DNA of 54,007 nucleotides from Didymodactylos carnosus (GCA_905250885.1 CAJNOQ010000346.1:1-54007); one strand, 5' to 3'; shown: positions 37,050-50,207, counted from the stretch's first letter. The notes: generated from the letters alone by a model not told the origin. Program-made: numbers and translations.

Positions 37050-39499
37050 TGAGACGGACTGTAGTCGATCGGAAAGACCCAAGAGATACCAATCATTAAG
37101 TCAGAAATCACAACTTTTCTTCCTTTCGTTCAGTTTCAATAGAGAAAAGTGGTTAATTGTAATGTATATCCGATAAAATATTTGAAAAGTGAAAGATTGT
37201 GGGCTAAGAAGGGTTAGTTACAATTTTACACCAGTTTAAATGCATATTTTCAACTACATACTTTTATTTAAGTACAAAACCAACTAGTTGATGCTAATAA
37301 CTACGGAAAAATAATTATATTATAAAAGCTACACATACAAAAAAATATTAAAGAACTTTTGTGTAATCCTTGTGATTAATGATAACATTAGTGATTGGTT
37401 GCAGTCGCATGTATTCGTATTTGATGTTGACTGATTGTCAGTAATTAAAGACTCGTTTTGGTGTTAAGTAACGAATATGCTTGCCGATGATAATTCACGA
37501 CTTGGAATTGTAAATCATGATGTGACTTCTTAATTTTGTTTGTAAACAACATTTTTATTACTGGAATGAAAACTAATTCTCTTTTTTTGTTAAAAACACC
37601 ATTCAACCGAATATTCTTTTTATTTCAAAACTCTTCATTGTAAACGATGAGACTGGAGATCTATGAAAAAAAACAATATGGTTTAAAGTTGGTTTTGGTC
37701 ATCTCTTTTTGACTTACGATCAATCAGTTTTAAACGTCTTACCATCAGTAGAAAAATAGATTATCGGAATTAGTTATATACATTTGTACAATTGACTTCA
37801 TTTTCTTTATAATATTTTACTAAGATCACATTGAAACCCGGGTAACACCGGATCAGCACTGACCGATGTTGGATTAATGATCTTTTTGAAATATCTCGAT
37901 TGTTGCGGGTGAACCGTCTCTTCGCGGATCGATAAGCTATCCTAAACGAACACCCTTGTATTTTTTCACGTGGCAAAATTAAGCCCGGACTCTCCATTTA
38001 TAAAGACACCTAGTTCAGTTGACTACCATGTGCCAAGTTTAATAAATAATTTAGCAGTAACAATTCCTGCTGTTGTTGAACACGGAGGCATTATTACGAG
38101 TTTTTTTATTAAACTCAACTCGATATCCCAGTAAACGCTGAGATATCAACCGTATGATGTAGTCATCCATATGTCGTTTTGTCGATCCTTTTATAAGAGG
38201 TGAGCAAAGAGCAGAATGTAAAAATTGATAAAATGAAATTGTTTTTACCTTCTCTATATTGACATGATAGTCAATGAATGTGTAACAATAATGAATTCTG
38301 TTAATATCTGACGTAGTAACCGAAAAGTCAAAGCGTTCAAATCAGAGAGAAATATTCCCTTGACTTTATGATTAGTCTAGGGTCTTACAAAATGGTTGTC
38401 TGTGTGTGTGTGTGCGCAAAATACGCCGTCAGATATTCTATGGATAATCCAATCATAAACGAGAAACATAAAAGATTTCTTTTTAATCACCAGAGAGCAT
38501 ATATTCAAAGAGGTGATCAGAAATATTTACTGATGCATAAAGACAAAAAGCTAAGTAAACGTTTTCTGTAGGTCGGGGACAGATGTCGATTCAAAAGTCA
38601 CGAAAGGGCGTTCAGTAGCGCAGATCCAGGTTAATAAAGTCAAGGGACCGAGCGTTACCTTGTTGTATACTATAATATCCGAATTTTTATGCTTTGTAGT
38701 TCACTTTTTTCTTTCTTCCTGTTAGCAATTTGGTTATTGTTCACCCAATTACCGTATGGGCTCGCAGATGTCGCACGTATACCTCCCAGCCTTCTTGAAG
38801 CAGTCTTCATAAACGTTTAGCGACTTAAGCCAATGTTCTGACAGAAAAACTTGAAAGTAACTCGCGACCTCGCATGAAGCAGTCCTGATTTTTAAGCCGA
38901 CTGAATGAACGTAGTGACTGCCGACTTATTGCTTTTCTCCAGAGTCCGCGCATGTTCTTCTTTCTTTCTTTCTTTCTCTACGTCTCGAGTGCGTTTTTCG
39001 GTCGGTCGATCTCGTCATAGAAAACTGGGACAAAAAAGAGAATATAAAACTCACACTGAATTCGATACTTCCGAGATTGTTTTTGCGTTACCCGTTTTAG
39101 TTTCTCAGATCTATGCCCTAAACAGGGTCACTCAAAAGTTGGGACTTAGAAACTTTCCACGATCGAGATAATGAACACGTGATTAACTAGATGCCAACTG
39201 TGCTCTGCGAAGATTGGAAGCCGACTGAGTAAAACGCGAATGGGACTAGTTAGATTCTATCTATAGCAGTACCGTGGATCTAACAGTCAGTAAACTGCTA
39301 TATAAAAGAGCCTACTGGGGTGGTGTTTTCTCCTTTAGCTACAAAAATATATTTCGAATTTTATTCACCTACATTTATCTTCTATAGCATATTATTCACA
39401 CCAGCGTATCAGCTGATTCATTATCCTATCATACATTCTGCTATAGCTTTCATCATATCAAGCACTATAGTATAGATTCCTTATGAAGGATATTACGTG
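37050..39499. other. Intergenic, possible retroelement debris
   Basis: No gene. About 37820-38110 has LTR-like marks (a TATAAAG near 38000, an AATAAA near 38041 and a higher GC content than its surroundings), and a second TATATAAAAG lies near 39299. Without a matching pair of ends these cannot be called LTRs. Simple repeats: (TG)n at about 38399-38415 and (TTTC)n at about 38960-38977. Confidence 0.35.
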
Positions 39500-40149
39500 A
39501 CGACTAATTATGTGATAGGAGAAACGATAGTTTTCTGAAAAATATACTTCATTTTGTGGTACTAATTATGCTATACCCGATAATCAAGAAAAAGAATTGA
39601 TGCTTGGTTAAGCGTCGTCATTGCTAGGTAAAGTGTCAATCATTTTTGAAATAACTATTTCTATTATACTTTGTTTTTTAGGATGTTGTATTTAGCTATT
39701 AATAGCAATATTTTTTAATTTACCAGTTTCCGGTAGTCATGGTATTGTGAGTGCAATCATTGGTTTTGCACTTGCTCCATAGGGTATAAATTGGGTTGAA
39801 TTTGGTAAAATTGGTAAGTAGACACGTACATGCTAGTTCATTGAATAAACTTTGAATATTCTCTTCTTGTTATTCCAGCTGCTTCTTGGTTCATATCATC
39901 CGCTTTAGCAAGTGCTATTTCAATTGATGATTTTTTGCTAATCAAAAAAGGTATTTTGGAAGCGGTAAGAAACGTTTACAGACGTTTATTGATGTTTTTA
40001 TACTCAATATTCTGTTTTATATCTTTTAGAAGTCACATATGACATCTGGTTTACGTTGGTTACCTGTATTCTACTCTATAAAAATCATGATTAATGTTAT
40101 ATCAGTTCTATATGCTCCGCCATGTAATTACTGGAAGACAAATTTTTGA
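39500..40149 (+). pseudogene. Sodium-phosphate cotransporter (SLC20/PiT) pseudogene, 3' part
   Basis: Four exon remnants with intact splice sites: about 39500-39627, 39682-39813, 39879-39964 and 40030-40149. The readable protein follows the C-terminal half of PiT: LMLG.ASSLLG, LLIAIFFNLPVSGSHG, GINWVEFGKI, AASWFISSALASAISIDDF and GLRWLPVFYSIKIM. It is broken by in-frame stops at the Glu expected after LMLG (TAA), at CCI.LLIA (TAG where Trp is usual) and after GFALAP (TAG), and by a frameshift in the first exon. Only the last part of the gene is here; no N-terminal PiT domain was found upstream. It was probably a proton- or sodium-coupled phosphate importer of the plasma membrane. The retained introns show it arose by duplication, not retrotransposition. 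Confidence 0.85.
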
Positions 40150-40948
40150 AATAATATTTGAAAAAATTTGTAAAGAGTAAGGTTATTGCATGAAATTCAT
40201 GTTACATTACATTTATTTGATAATAGAGTATTATAAAGCTAGAAAAGAGTAAGATGTGTGTTTCACGCTGTATAGTGCTTCAATATGTGTGAAGAGAGAC
40301 TTCTGTAGTCGACTAGACTGGATCAGAATTGAACGACTTACTAACAAAAGTTTTGGTAAAAATCCAATCTACTTTGAACGCTAATCTGGAATCTGGTATA
40401 TATGTATATATCAAAAAACAGTCATACCGACCTGAAACAAACCATCCAAATATACAGGTGTTTGACAGTTATTCTTGTATTCGTGTTGGAGATGTTATTC
40501 TTGCATGCTGTTTTTGTTGACTTGACGTTTGCTAGTATATTTATCTCATTATATCCTTGTTAAACAAAGACTGCGGGGGACAGTGCTCAGTCAACGTGAA
40601 ACCAAGGTAAGGCGTTTTAGTTCTAGTTATTACTTTTAAATTAAGTTATAATTATTTTAACTTTTTGTCAAAGTTTGTTTACTTTTACCTTCTAAAAAAT
40701 ACTTTTAAACTCTACAGTGTGCCTATTATTTTATCTTATAAATAACCAGTGGTCAAGTATCGTTCAATATCAGCTCTTTAAATTCATATTTTGTATTGAA
40801 ATAAGATGGTTGATAACGCGAAAGCTTTAAATTACTTAAAGTTAATATTTGATTTAGATCAAAACTACTTGTATATATTCTTTTCTATTCAACGTTCATT
40901 CTTTCTTCATCATGTTAGATATTAAAACGTGATCTCATTTCTTTGTTG
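40150..40948. other. Intergenic, no gene seen
   Basis: A 63-codon open frame at 40329-40520 (+) has no recognisable motif. Nothing else is supported. Confidence 0.4.
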
Positions 40949-43464
40949 AATGCATCACCTTCTTAGCCGTGTCATGTTTCCTTAGTGAAGTTAAATCGGT
41001 TGTATACGTAATGTACACGAAAAAAAGTTCATTAGGCCGTAGCATCGCCCTTGTATGCAAAAAAATAACATCGTTCATAGAAAACTCAATTTCTATTATA
41101 ATTCCTTTCATTCTATTCAATATAATTTTGTTTTAATGTTGATGAAACTAAGTATTCATCGTTGCTATTTCTATGTGTCATAATTATAAATATAGATAAC
41201 ATTCTTGAAAATAAATTTAATCAAGATTCGTTGGATAAAAAATTTTCTCTTCTTGGGTGATGTGTTAGATTTAAATAAGATAGAAACAACATAAGATCCC
41301 AGTTTTGTAGATATTCCACATTTTCTTGAACGAATATACTGCATTGAAGATATATTATCAAATCTCATTTATATGTAGAGTAGAACAAGAGGGAAAAAAA
41401 CACGTGTTTTCTCAGTGTGGAGGTATTGAACTAAAGTATGTTACGGTTGCTGAGAGATAAAAACATTTACCAGAGATACAAAGAGGGATGGGGAAACAGG
41501 AAGAAAAAAATCTACTTAAACAAAACATTTCTTCCCATATACCCATAAAGTGAGAAAAGAAAAGAACTTTCTTGTTGAATATCTTATATTATTAGAAAAA
41601 AGAAAAGAAAGTCATAACGTTATATTCATTTTATCAACACATCCTTGAGCATTATCGGCAATCAAAACATGTCAGAAACTGTGGTTTTCTGCAACTTTTT
41701 CAACGGTAAGTATAGATATTTTCTGACTTTTACAATTTTGAGACGCATGATTGTTATATTATAACTAAAAAATTTTAATAATGGAAATTTTTCTCGTATA
41801 AACACCATTGATTATATGCTCAATACATGATAATTTCTGTATGCACAGAATTCCAGTGAAAAAAAATGAGTGTAATTCCGCAAATTCCTGCAAGAAAATA
41901 TTTTTTCGTCAAGAGTTCCAATTTTACTGCAGAAAATTTTTTTTTCGGTGGGGAAACAGTGATTCACGGCGAAGTTTTTCTTACGAATTATGCGGAATTC
42001 TTTTTCTGTAGAAACAACACGTTTTTTATGGGAACAGATTCCGAAGGAAACTTTTCTTTTCTACGTATGTTGTTCAACCATTGATAGGTTCTTTATAGAC
42101 ATTCTTTAAACCCGCTAGTTACAATCTAGAAAAAGCAAACTAAAACCGCCCATTTATGACACACATTCACCTTCTTACATAAACTAAACCGGCAAGCAAA
42201 AACGAGAAATTTACTCCTAATTATCTTTTTTCTTCTCTTTCAGCAATTTTTTTCTCTCTATGTTGTCCTTCAGTGAAAAAAAAATGAGCATAATTCCGCA
42301 ATTTTCCGCTGAAACTGAATGTGATGCTCTTCAATGCATTTACACAAGATGTCACTCTTATGGTGAACTAACTCGAGTTTTTGAAATCAGAAGTTTTTCT
42401 TGAACGAGAGAATTATTCTGATGTTTTTCAGCGCAAAAGTTTTCATCATTGTAGACGCTCATGACTGTGTTTACTAGCATTGATGACGTTTTTCTAACTG
42501 ACGAAACAAAACCGAGAAGATCATCACTCGGTTTTGCTTTATTAGTGCTTCCACAGATTCCAGATTTTTACTATTTCCTGACTATGTAACGGTTTTAGTC
42601 AAAATACATTCAATTGAATTGAATTTGTTTGTTCTTGAGCCATTAGACCACACTCCTTCCATTTCTGCTATTTTTTATTGATGAAAAAATGTTGCTAAAA
42701 TTGAATGAAAAAATTCAATACATTAGGGTAAAACAGCAGAACATCTCTGAAACCAGCTTCTAATACTAGTAGAATTTTTACTAAGAGAAAACTTACTAAA
42801 AATTAGAATGTCTAGTCATATTAGGAGATTGTGTAAACGTAGCGAGAATTTTCCCTAGTAAAAAGTTTTTCAGATTTTTCCAGGAGTACAACGGAAAAAA
42901 TTATTTTTTTAAAGAAAATGTTTAGTTCTCGCTTTAAAAATTTTTTGTTTTTTTGAGCGGAAACTTGCGGAATTACGCTCTTTTTTTTCATTAAACAGTA
43001 CCATGTTTAGTCACAACATGATGTACACATATATGTGTGCATGTATGCGTTCACTATAGCTCTATGAATCCTATTCAGAGTATACTTCGTATCAGTTCTT
43101 TGTTTGGAATGAAATGTGTAATATCTACAAAACTGAGATCTTATGTTGTTTCGATCTTATTTAAATCTGACATATCATCCGAGACGAGAAAGTTTTTTTA
43201 TCTAACGAATCTTGATTAAATTTATTTTCAAGAATGTTATCTATATTTATAATTATGACACATAGAAATAACTTGATGAATGAATGGGTACTTAAAATAC
43301 TTAGAAATGAAGGCTTAGTTTCATTAACATTAAAACAAAATTATATTGAATAGAATGGAAAGAGTCATAATAGAAATGAACTTTTTTTCGTATACATTTA
43401 GCCTGCGTATGCAACTGGTTTAACTTTACTAAGGAAACATGACATTGCAACGAAGGTGATGCAT
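40949..43464. mobile_element. 2.5-kb composite element with ~410-bp inverted arms
   Basis: The left arm (about 40949-41370) and right arm (about 43063-43464) are inverted copies over about 400 bp, sharing for example GCATCACCTTC, TCATGTTTCCTTAGT, TCTATTCAATATAATTTTGT, TTATAAATATAGATAACATTC and TGTAGATATT. They are visibly more diverged than the intronic palindrome. The 1.7-kb interior has no intact transposase and includes nested small elements. It looks like an old long-TIR transposon or an inverted duplication that captured later insertions. Confidence 0.75.
41855..42992. mobile_element. Nested elements with AGTGAAAAAAAATGAG ends
   Basis: The end sequence AGTGAAAAAAAATGAG followed by (T/C)(G/A)TAATTCCGCAA occurs at 41855 and 42272 in plus orientation and inverted at about 42960-42992. 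The 42272-42992 pair bounds a ~720-bp element with ~40-bp terminal inverted repeats. The copy at 41855 seems to be a separate or truncated member, with a partial inverse at about 41985-42005. No transposase frame was recognised. Confidence 0.65.
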
Positions 43465-43986
43465 ACTATAGTATTAAAAATACGAAATATCTGTGTAAAA
43501 CGAGATGAAAATAAAACATTTACAAATCTAATATAAATTCTGTTTTATTTAGTGGATAAGTATTGTCGATGAATCTTTTTTTGCTATGTAAAATTTTCTA
43601 TAGTTCATATTCACACACTGTTTTACAATTCGAGAAAGTCACGTAAAGTATTAAGTAGGAGTAAGAAGCATAACTACGACAGAAAGAATTGATTGTCCTT
43701 TTTTTATATTCTTCCCAACTGATTTTGTTAACAATGTTTCTATTAGATATTCATCATAGATGCTGTATGTAAAAGCTCGTTTTCATCATTTATTTACTTC
43801 TCACAGAAAAGAATATTAAGTAATGAATTCCAAACTGATGAATCATTTCTGTTAGTAAATTTTTTGGCGTGTTGTACTATTTACAGACTGATCCCTCTAT
43901 CTAGAGAAGATCGTGGCCGACGTGTCTGAAGAGCCGGATTTAATTTCCTACAATGAAAGATAGAAGATTTTTAGTTTATTCAGTAT

Positions 43987-44213
43987 GTTGTACATCGAGG
44001 CTTCTTAATTGAGATCACTTTTTATAATTAAAGAAATAAAACTGATCTCAGTTTGGAAATGGCATATTCTATCAATTTTGAAAAGTGATATCAGTTTGGA
44101 AAATGAGCTTTTAGTTCCTATTTTATTAAAATATGAGCCATTTCCAAACTGAGATCAGTTTTATTTCTTTAATTATAAAAGGTGATCTCAATTAAGAATG
44201 AGCCGTTGTACAT
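43987..44213. mobile_element. Hairpin MITE with 9-bp target duplication
   Basis: A 209-bp element (43996-44204) is flanked by the exact 9-bp direct repeat GTTGTACAT. Its arms of about 60 bp are nearly perfect inverted copies (TCTTAATTGAGATCAC, TATAATTAAAGAAATAAAAC, TGATCTCAGTTTGGAAATGG) with a ~75-bp centre. A 9-bp duplication is typical of Mutator-like elements. It is non-coding and probably young, given the arm identity. Confidence 0.87.
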
Positions 44214-45443
44214 ATACATTGCATCATTAGTCGTTTCATATGCCTTTCTTTATTTTCATTTTTCAACATGTAAATATAGGATATAAAAGTTTTTTGTCTC
44301 TTAAGCATAGAATGAACTTTTGAAACCGTATGTATGAGATATAGAAGTAACTCATTACCTATCCGTTACAAGTTGCCATCATCAGCAATAATTATGGCTT
44401 TGTTACTGGTCTATATCCATGAATATCATTATTGGTATAAAGTATTAGATGTATAGAGTGATAGTAGGAACAATAAATAAATAATGATTCGAAAAAAATT
44501 AAAGTTTTTTGAAGCACAAATGCCGATGCATGTGTGAATGAGGGTTCCATGAACAATATAAATAAAACATGACAAAAATGATTTGGTTCTTTTTTATTTA
44601 ATTCATCTAATGATTCTGTTAAAGCAGGAAAGCATTGAGATTGATCTTCATTCCCACAACTTTTTACGTTTTTTTTGTATAAAGCTTATTATAAAAGCAT
44701 TGCGAACATTTTTCATGAGCTGGTTTGGCTCTTATATTTTTGATATCTGGAATATATTCCAGTAAATGGATGTCAACTATTTTCTATAGCCTGAACTAAA
44801 AATTAGCAAGAATGTATACCTTGTCACGTGGAATACCACAATGTTCTCGAAATTTTATAAAATTGTTTTTTTCTTCAAAATTACATTTTTCTTAGTATTT
44901 TGGAGACTCGAGTAGCATTCCATGTGACGTAGATCATGGTATCCTCACTATGCATTCCTCTATATGTGTTGTTCACAAAAATCAAACTTTTTTAAATTAA
45001 TTGTTGCTTCTGTTGTCATAGTGTTCCGGTTGATGATGTAAATCTGCTGCTATTCTTTACATAATATTGTACAATCATTCTGATTTAATTAATAATTGAT
45101 TAATTGAAATATTGTTGGATGTTTTTTAATGCAAGAATATTATATTAGTAAATGCGAGTAGAATATAGCTGTAAAAATAATTCGTGAGGATGTTTTACAA
45201 GATGCGTAATTTATTTACGTTTAGAAACTGACTTAAATAGACATTACATTTTTAATAATCTCAAATTTAGATTTTTCCGATTCAAAGTGGGTTTTTAGTC
45301 CATTCGATCATTTGCATCAATTAGAAGAGGGCACAAATCAACTATGTAAATGTTTCTCTTCTCTTTTATAGGAAATGTTTAAATTATCATCGTAGTTTCA
45401 AGGATCTTATTTATCAGGAAAAATACTAAAATAAAAGTAGGGA
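44214..45443. other. Spacer upstream of the LYSI-repeat gene
   Basis: No gene. The last few hundred bases must carry the promoter and 5' UTR of the next gene; a TTTTATAG acceptor-like site at about 45364-45371 could end an intron in the 5' UTR. Confidence 0.4.
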
Positions 45444-48400
45444 ATGACTGTTGAAGTTACGCATACTGCACAGTATTATCCACAAGATATGCAAAAACCT
45501 ACGCCACAAGTTTATCATATAACCGGAGAACGACCGGTTTCTACCAGTAAGTTAAACAATGAAATTTAGCTGTTAAAATAATCTATCTGTTTGTATTTTA
45601 GGCACGCAAAGCCCGGTAACAATGCGTGCTCTTGTTACCGATCCAGAACGATATAAACCAGTTGCCAACCATGCACCACCATCTCATTTAACAAAGCCGA
45701 CTCAGCCAGTAACCATGTACACCCTCGACACTTATCATCCAATTGTTCACCAGCCACTGCAATCGGATCCACGCGTCTTCTACATTGAATCCAATCAGAA
45801 GGCTTTAGAAACTTTAGAAGAACACGATCCAAAACCGATTCCTCAACTTTATACAGTAATTGGAAAGCCCATAGAGCCGAATACTATTCATGAAACACAG
45901 CCAGTGATTGCAAGGGATATAGAACCCACGTTATTCTCGATTATGGGACATCCTGTAGCACAAACTATCGTTGATGAAGTACCAGTAATCACAAGAGAGA
46001 AGGAGCCACTTTTATATGATATTAGTGGTGATTCTAATAATATTCCAACAGCAACGGAGAATATCGAGCCGACGTTGTATTCAATTGTAAGCAGTCCGAC
46101 CTTTTCAAAAACAATTCTACCTGTTACACATTCAATTCGCACTAAAGAACCTGTTCTATATTCAGTCACTGGGCAACCTCGCTATACATATAATATTCAA
46201 GACAAAAATTCTGAATATTTGCCACAGGTACCGATTGAAGCAATGCCTGACAAAACCGCTACGCTTTACTCTATTGTCGGCACTCATTCTTCAGTACATC
46301 TACCCTCGTCACTACAATCAAAATCATTTCAACCGAAAAAACAAAGTGCCGTGCCAAATTTATACACTACAATTGGTGGACCTCAACAAACTAGTCCACT
46401 TAAGCAACCAAAAAGCAGTTTGGATTATGAACAAAACCCTGTGCTCTATTCCATTATGGGTCAACCAAAAGTACCACTAGATGTAAAGAAATATACCAGA
46501 AAACCTGAATCACAAGACCATAATCAGTCTCATTATCGTGAACCAACAAAGGAAAATATACCGCCCCATATCTACACTGTAGTCGGCGAACCAAGAGTAC
46601 CAGCGTTCCTTAAAAAACATCATGCGCAAGAAAATACTCCAGCGCATAGCGTAGTGAGGGAATCCAAACTGCCTGCTATAAAGAACAAAAATCAATTGCC
46701 GCAAGAAAACATCTTAACATATGCCATTATAGATTCTCCTAAAAAACCACCAATAATAAATGCAACCACTATTCCATTGACAGGAAAACAATCCGTAGTT
46801 AAGTCACATATTCCCAGTGTAAAGAAAAATTCGACACTTTATAGTGTAAGTTTTGTCCTTATCATGTGACCTTAAAAGTAGTTGACTGTCACCTTCATTC
46901 ACTATGTTGGTCTTTGGTTTAGGTTGTTGGACATCCTGAGACACCAGTGATTATTCCATCGAGACCTGTGAAACAAACACGTACTCCCAGAGAACCAGCA
47001 AATTCCGAACCCCGAAACGCAATTCGACCATTGAGACGATATGCGAGCATCGAGCCGAAACCATCGTATACACATCAACCTGTCAAAGAACCTGAAGAAG
47101 TCATTTCCCATTCCGTTATCAATCATTATCCTAGAAAAGGTAATAGTAGAAGTTTTTTCCAACGTTTTACAGAGTGGAACAACTCCAATTTTTTAAACTC
47201 CATTAACAACCGCTTCTACTCCCGGTACAATTCTACTACATTTTTACGTATATTAGTGGCAATCTTGCCCTATGTCTAACTCGGATGACGTTTGCATAAC
47301 TCCACTCAAAATTCATTCAACTCCAACTGCTGTTGGAGTTTGCGATTTCTAGCGTTTTATGTTTACTATTTCTCTTTGAATTTTAGCAGCAGTACGAAAA
47401 CCAGAAAAAATGATCATTCTATATCCAGTAGAGCAAAAACCTCGACAAGTACTTTCAGAACGTAATCCGGTTATTGAACATCATGTAATAGTAAAACATA
47501 AAGAACTACCACCAAAAGTAATACATAATGAACCAAAATTTATCGAACAGAAACCGTTGCGATACGTATATCGTACACAAAAACCATTTCAGTCGAGAGA
47601 GCAAAATCACACTATTCCAAAATGGCCAAAACAAGAACGATCATTGCCGAGAATCATACGAAAGCCCACAAGAAAAATTGATCGTGGCTTGGTTCATCAA
47701 CCCAAATTCAAACCCACTGTAAGTGCCATAGCGTCCTAAATGCGACCAAAATTTAAGCCAATTAGCCTAAAGTGGTCGCAAATTAGAACGAGTAAAGTTA
47801 CATTGATCTGCGTTTCCAAAAAGCGATCACTTTTTAATTAATGAGTAATCAATAATCGTAATTTGGAATACAGACATATATATAAACTGGTCCTTTCTAG
47901 AAACAATAGAATACAATAAAAGTAGAAACATATATATTAAGAATTGGTGACTATATATTTATGGATAATACACAGCTATACTAAAAAAAAGCGATATCAG
48001 CATAGAATTTAGTCTTCGTCACTACTATCTCTAGTCTTTTATAACGTCTACATACTGATGAGAAAGAGCTCTTAAAACTTTTTGATAATTATCAAAGTTT
48101 GTCGCACTCATAAATTCGTATTATATATGTTGTGGAGAAAGTACAGAATTAGCGAATCTGTAGAATCGCTAGTGAATCTATAGAATCGCTAAAAATTCTG
48201 CGAAGTAACCATAAGTGTATGCGCATCAAGAGAAAAATTCATATATTTTTTTAAATAAGTTGTCATAGAAAATTATTAATTGCCCAGGACAAGTTTTAGA
48301 AACGTACGGAAAGTAGTTTTCTTATCCGTTTAGGAACGTTATCCAGCTGGTGTTCGACGACGTTGGGATTATATATCGCACAGACATGATGGTGATAATG

Positions 48401-48498
48401 ATGATGATGATAATAATAATAATGGACCGAAACGTAAGAGACCACGTTATGATCGCGTACCACGGCCACGAACACCCTGGTTACCAGTCTGGCGTTAA
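45444..48498 (+). CDS. LYSIxGxP-repeat protein, five exons, unknown function
   Basis: Exons 45444-45546, 45602-46845, 46923-47139, 47387-47718 and 48334-48498 join in phase to 2,061 nt, or 686 residues. The first ~480 residues hold at least ten copies of a degenerate unit of about 25-40 residues centred on (L/V/I)Y(S/T)(I/V)xGxP: QVYHITGERP, QLYTVIGKP, TLFSIMGHP, LLYDISGDS, TLYSIVSSP, VLYSVTGQP, TLYSIVGTH, NLYTTIGGP, VLYSIMGQP, HIYTVVGEP and, across exons 2/3, TLYSVVGHP. Between cores are proline-rich spacers, often with a conserved (E/K)-P just before the LYS. The C-terminal ~200 residues are Arg/Lys/Pro-rich, with a DDDD-NNNN tract and a basic KRKRPR cluster that could act as a nuclear localisation signal. 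No signal peptide or membrane helix is visible. I do not recognise the family; a structural, scaffold or disordered protein is a guess. Confidence 0.82.
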
Positions 48499-49702
48499 GT
48501 TGCAGACTGGAATCGTTCAATGAAGTTTGATTTACAAACTAACCTACACATCTATATTAATTTTTGAAAGAAAAACAATATATAATTGTTTTTCTTTCCT
48601 AATCCTCTATATTAATTGCCGGTGATTGTTATAATTTAATATTATTTTTATATTGCAAGTGTATTATAGAAGGTCTAACTGTAATCACTGTCAGGTCCTT
48701 CTGTGTGAGATACAATCTCCTGTAATTAAACTTATCGAAATTAATCTCTCGGCTGAATTTTATTTCAAAATGAATTAATTTATTTTGGATTTCGAGGATT
48801 ACATTCTCGTTCTGACATGGTTTTTTTGAATTATTGTTATTTTGTATATTTTTCAAATAAAACACAAATCAGTTGCTTAGCGTGGAGTTCGTACAAAACT
48901 ATCCATATATTTATTCTGTGATTCGAAGTGGAGCCAGTTTTCCGCTAAAATTTGAGCAAACAATGGTATACTAGCGATGCATTATAAAAGTAGGGCCCTC
49001 TCAGATACAATCGTGCAAATAAACTAACAGTTAACTTTAGGTAATACTTCATTTCACATATATCATACCATATGTTAAATTGATGCTTTTGAAACTTATA
49101 GTTATTCTGCAAAATCAAACAAAAAAACAGTCCTATTCACAAAAAAATTCTAAATTGTTTAAACTCTAAAACATGAAAAAATTAAGATATTAGAGCAGTT
49201 TAAAATACGATCATGAAATTCTAATTTAGTTAATAGAAATTTCCTGAAATTGTGGATAACTTCAATCAGAAACGTCGTGAAACATTTTGAGTAGGGTGAG
49301 AACATGTCCGAATTTCAATTTTTTTTAATTATAGAAAAACATGTTGGATGGAGTTTAAAATCAAAGTAATTTCAACACATATATTCAGAAAGTAATACAA
49401 AAACTACTCTAACTGGACAGTACCTGATATGAATGGCTGCCAGAACTTTGCGTGGGATACAATAATCTTGTTTATCCTATCTCTTTCCGTACGTCTTTCA
49501 TTAGATTTCGTTCTCCCACATCTCATGAAAATTTTGCACGACATGGAACAAAACAAATTTACAGTTAGAAGCCAAAATACAAAAGGACCGTCGTACGAGG
49601 AAAAAATTTTCATTTAATCCTGTCTAATCTCATCCTATTAGGACTTTTGCTACACTATTGCTCAAAACAAAATATGCATCAACATTTATGAAAATTTGCA
49701 GC
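48499..49702. other. Intergenic, no gene seen
   Basis: Presumed 3' UTR of the LYSI-repeat gene followed by AT-rich sequence. An AATAAA occurs near 48856. Open frames at 49404-49617 on both strands show no family resemblance. Confidence 0.4.
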
Positions 49703-49992
49703 ATATCACCGGAAAAAAAATAAAGTCGGTTTTCAGTTGTTGAAAAGTGCTTTTTTGTATGCAGCACACTCGATAATCCAGAAGATTTTCTATTTTTGGC
49801 GAGGCAAAATTTTCAAACTAATATTATTTTTCCATGGAAATTTTTTTGCACCATTTAGTTTGAAAATTTTTTCTAAACTTTTGGAAGTACTCTTCACCAA
49901 AAACTGAAAATCTTCTGGATCATCGAGTGTACTGGATACGAAAAGACACCTTTCAACAACTCAAAAGCAACTTTATTTTTTTGTTCTGATGA
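49703..49992. mobile_element. Inverted-repeat element (foldback)
   Basis: The left arm (about 49703-49840) and right arm (about 49858-49992) are inverted copies sharing AAAAAAATAAAGT, AGTTGTTGAAA, CACTCGAT(A/G)ATCCAGAAGA and AAATTTTCAAACTAA, with almost no spacer. No transposase. Confidence 0.78.
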
Positions 49993-50207
49993 GCGAAATA
50001 AGATAGAAATCAAGGAATTTTGCTGATGGGTAGTTCAGACCTAGCGACATAAACCTATGCAAAAGCTGAATCAGAGACACTGTCTGCAGATGATGTATCT
50101 TATGATCCTTTAAAGGATTAGATTGCTGCTTCCGAAAAAAAGATGAGTTTTGAGGATTAGATTCGAACCACCGAACGCTCTTTTATCGACTATACAAAAT
50201 CTTGTGA

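Noticed and set aside
37820-38110. Solo LTR downstream of the gypsy fragment
   Set aside because: TATA and AATAAA words are present, but no TG...CA ends, target duplication or second copy could be identified in the window.
41866-42084. Phe-rich open frame as a small gene
   Set aside because: It starts inside the terminal sequence of a MITE-like element and is driven by T-rich repeats.
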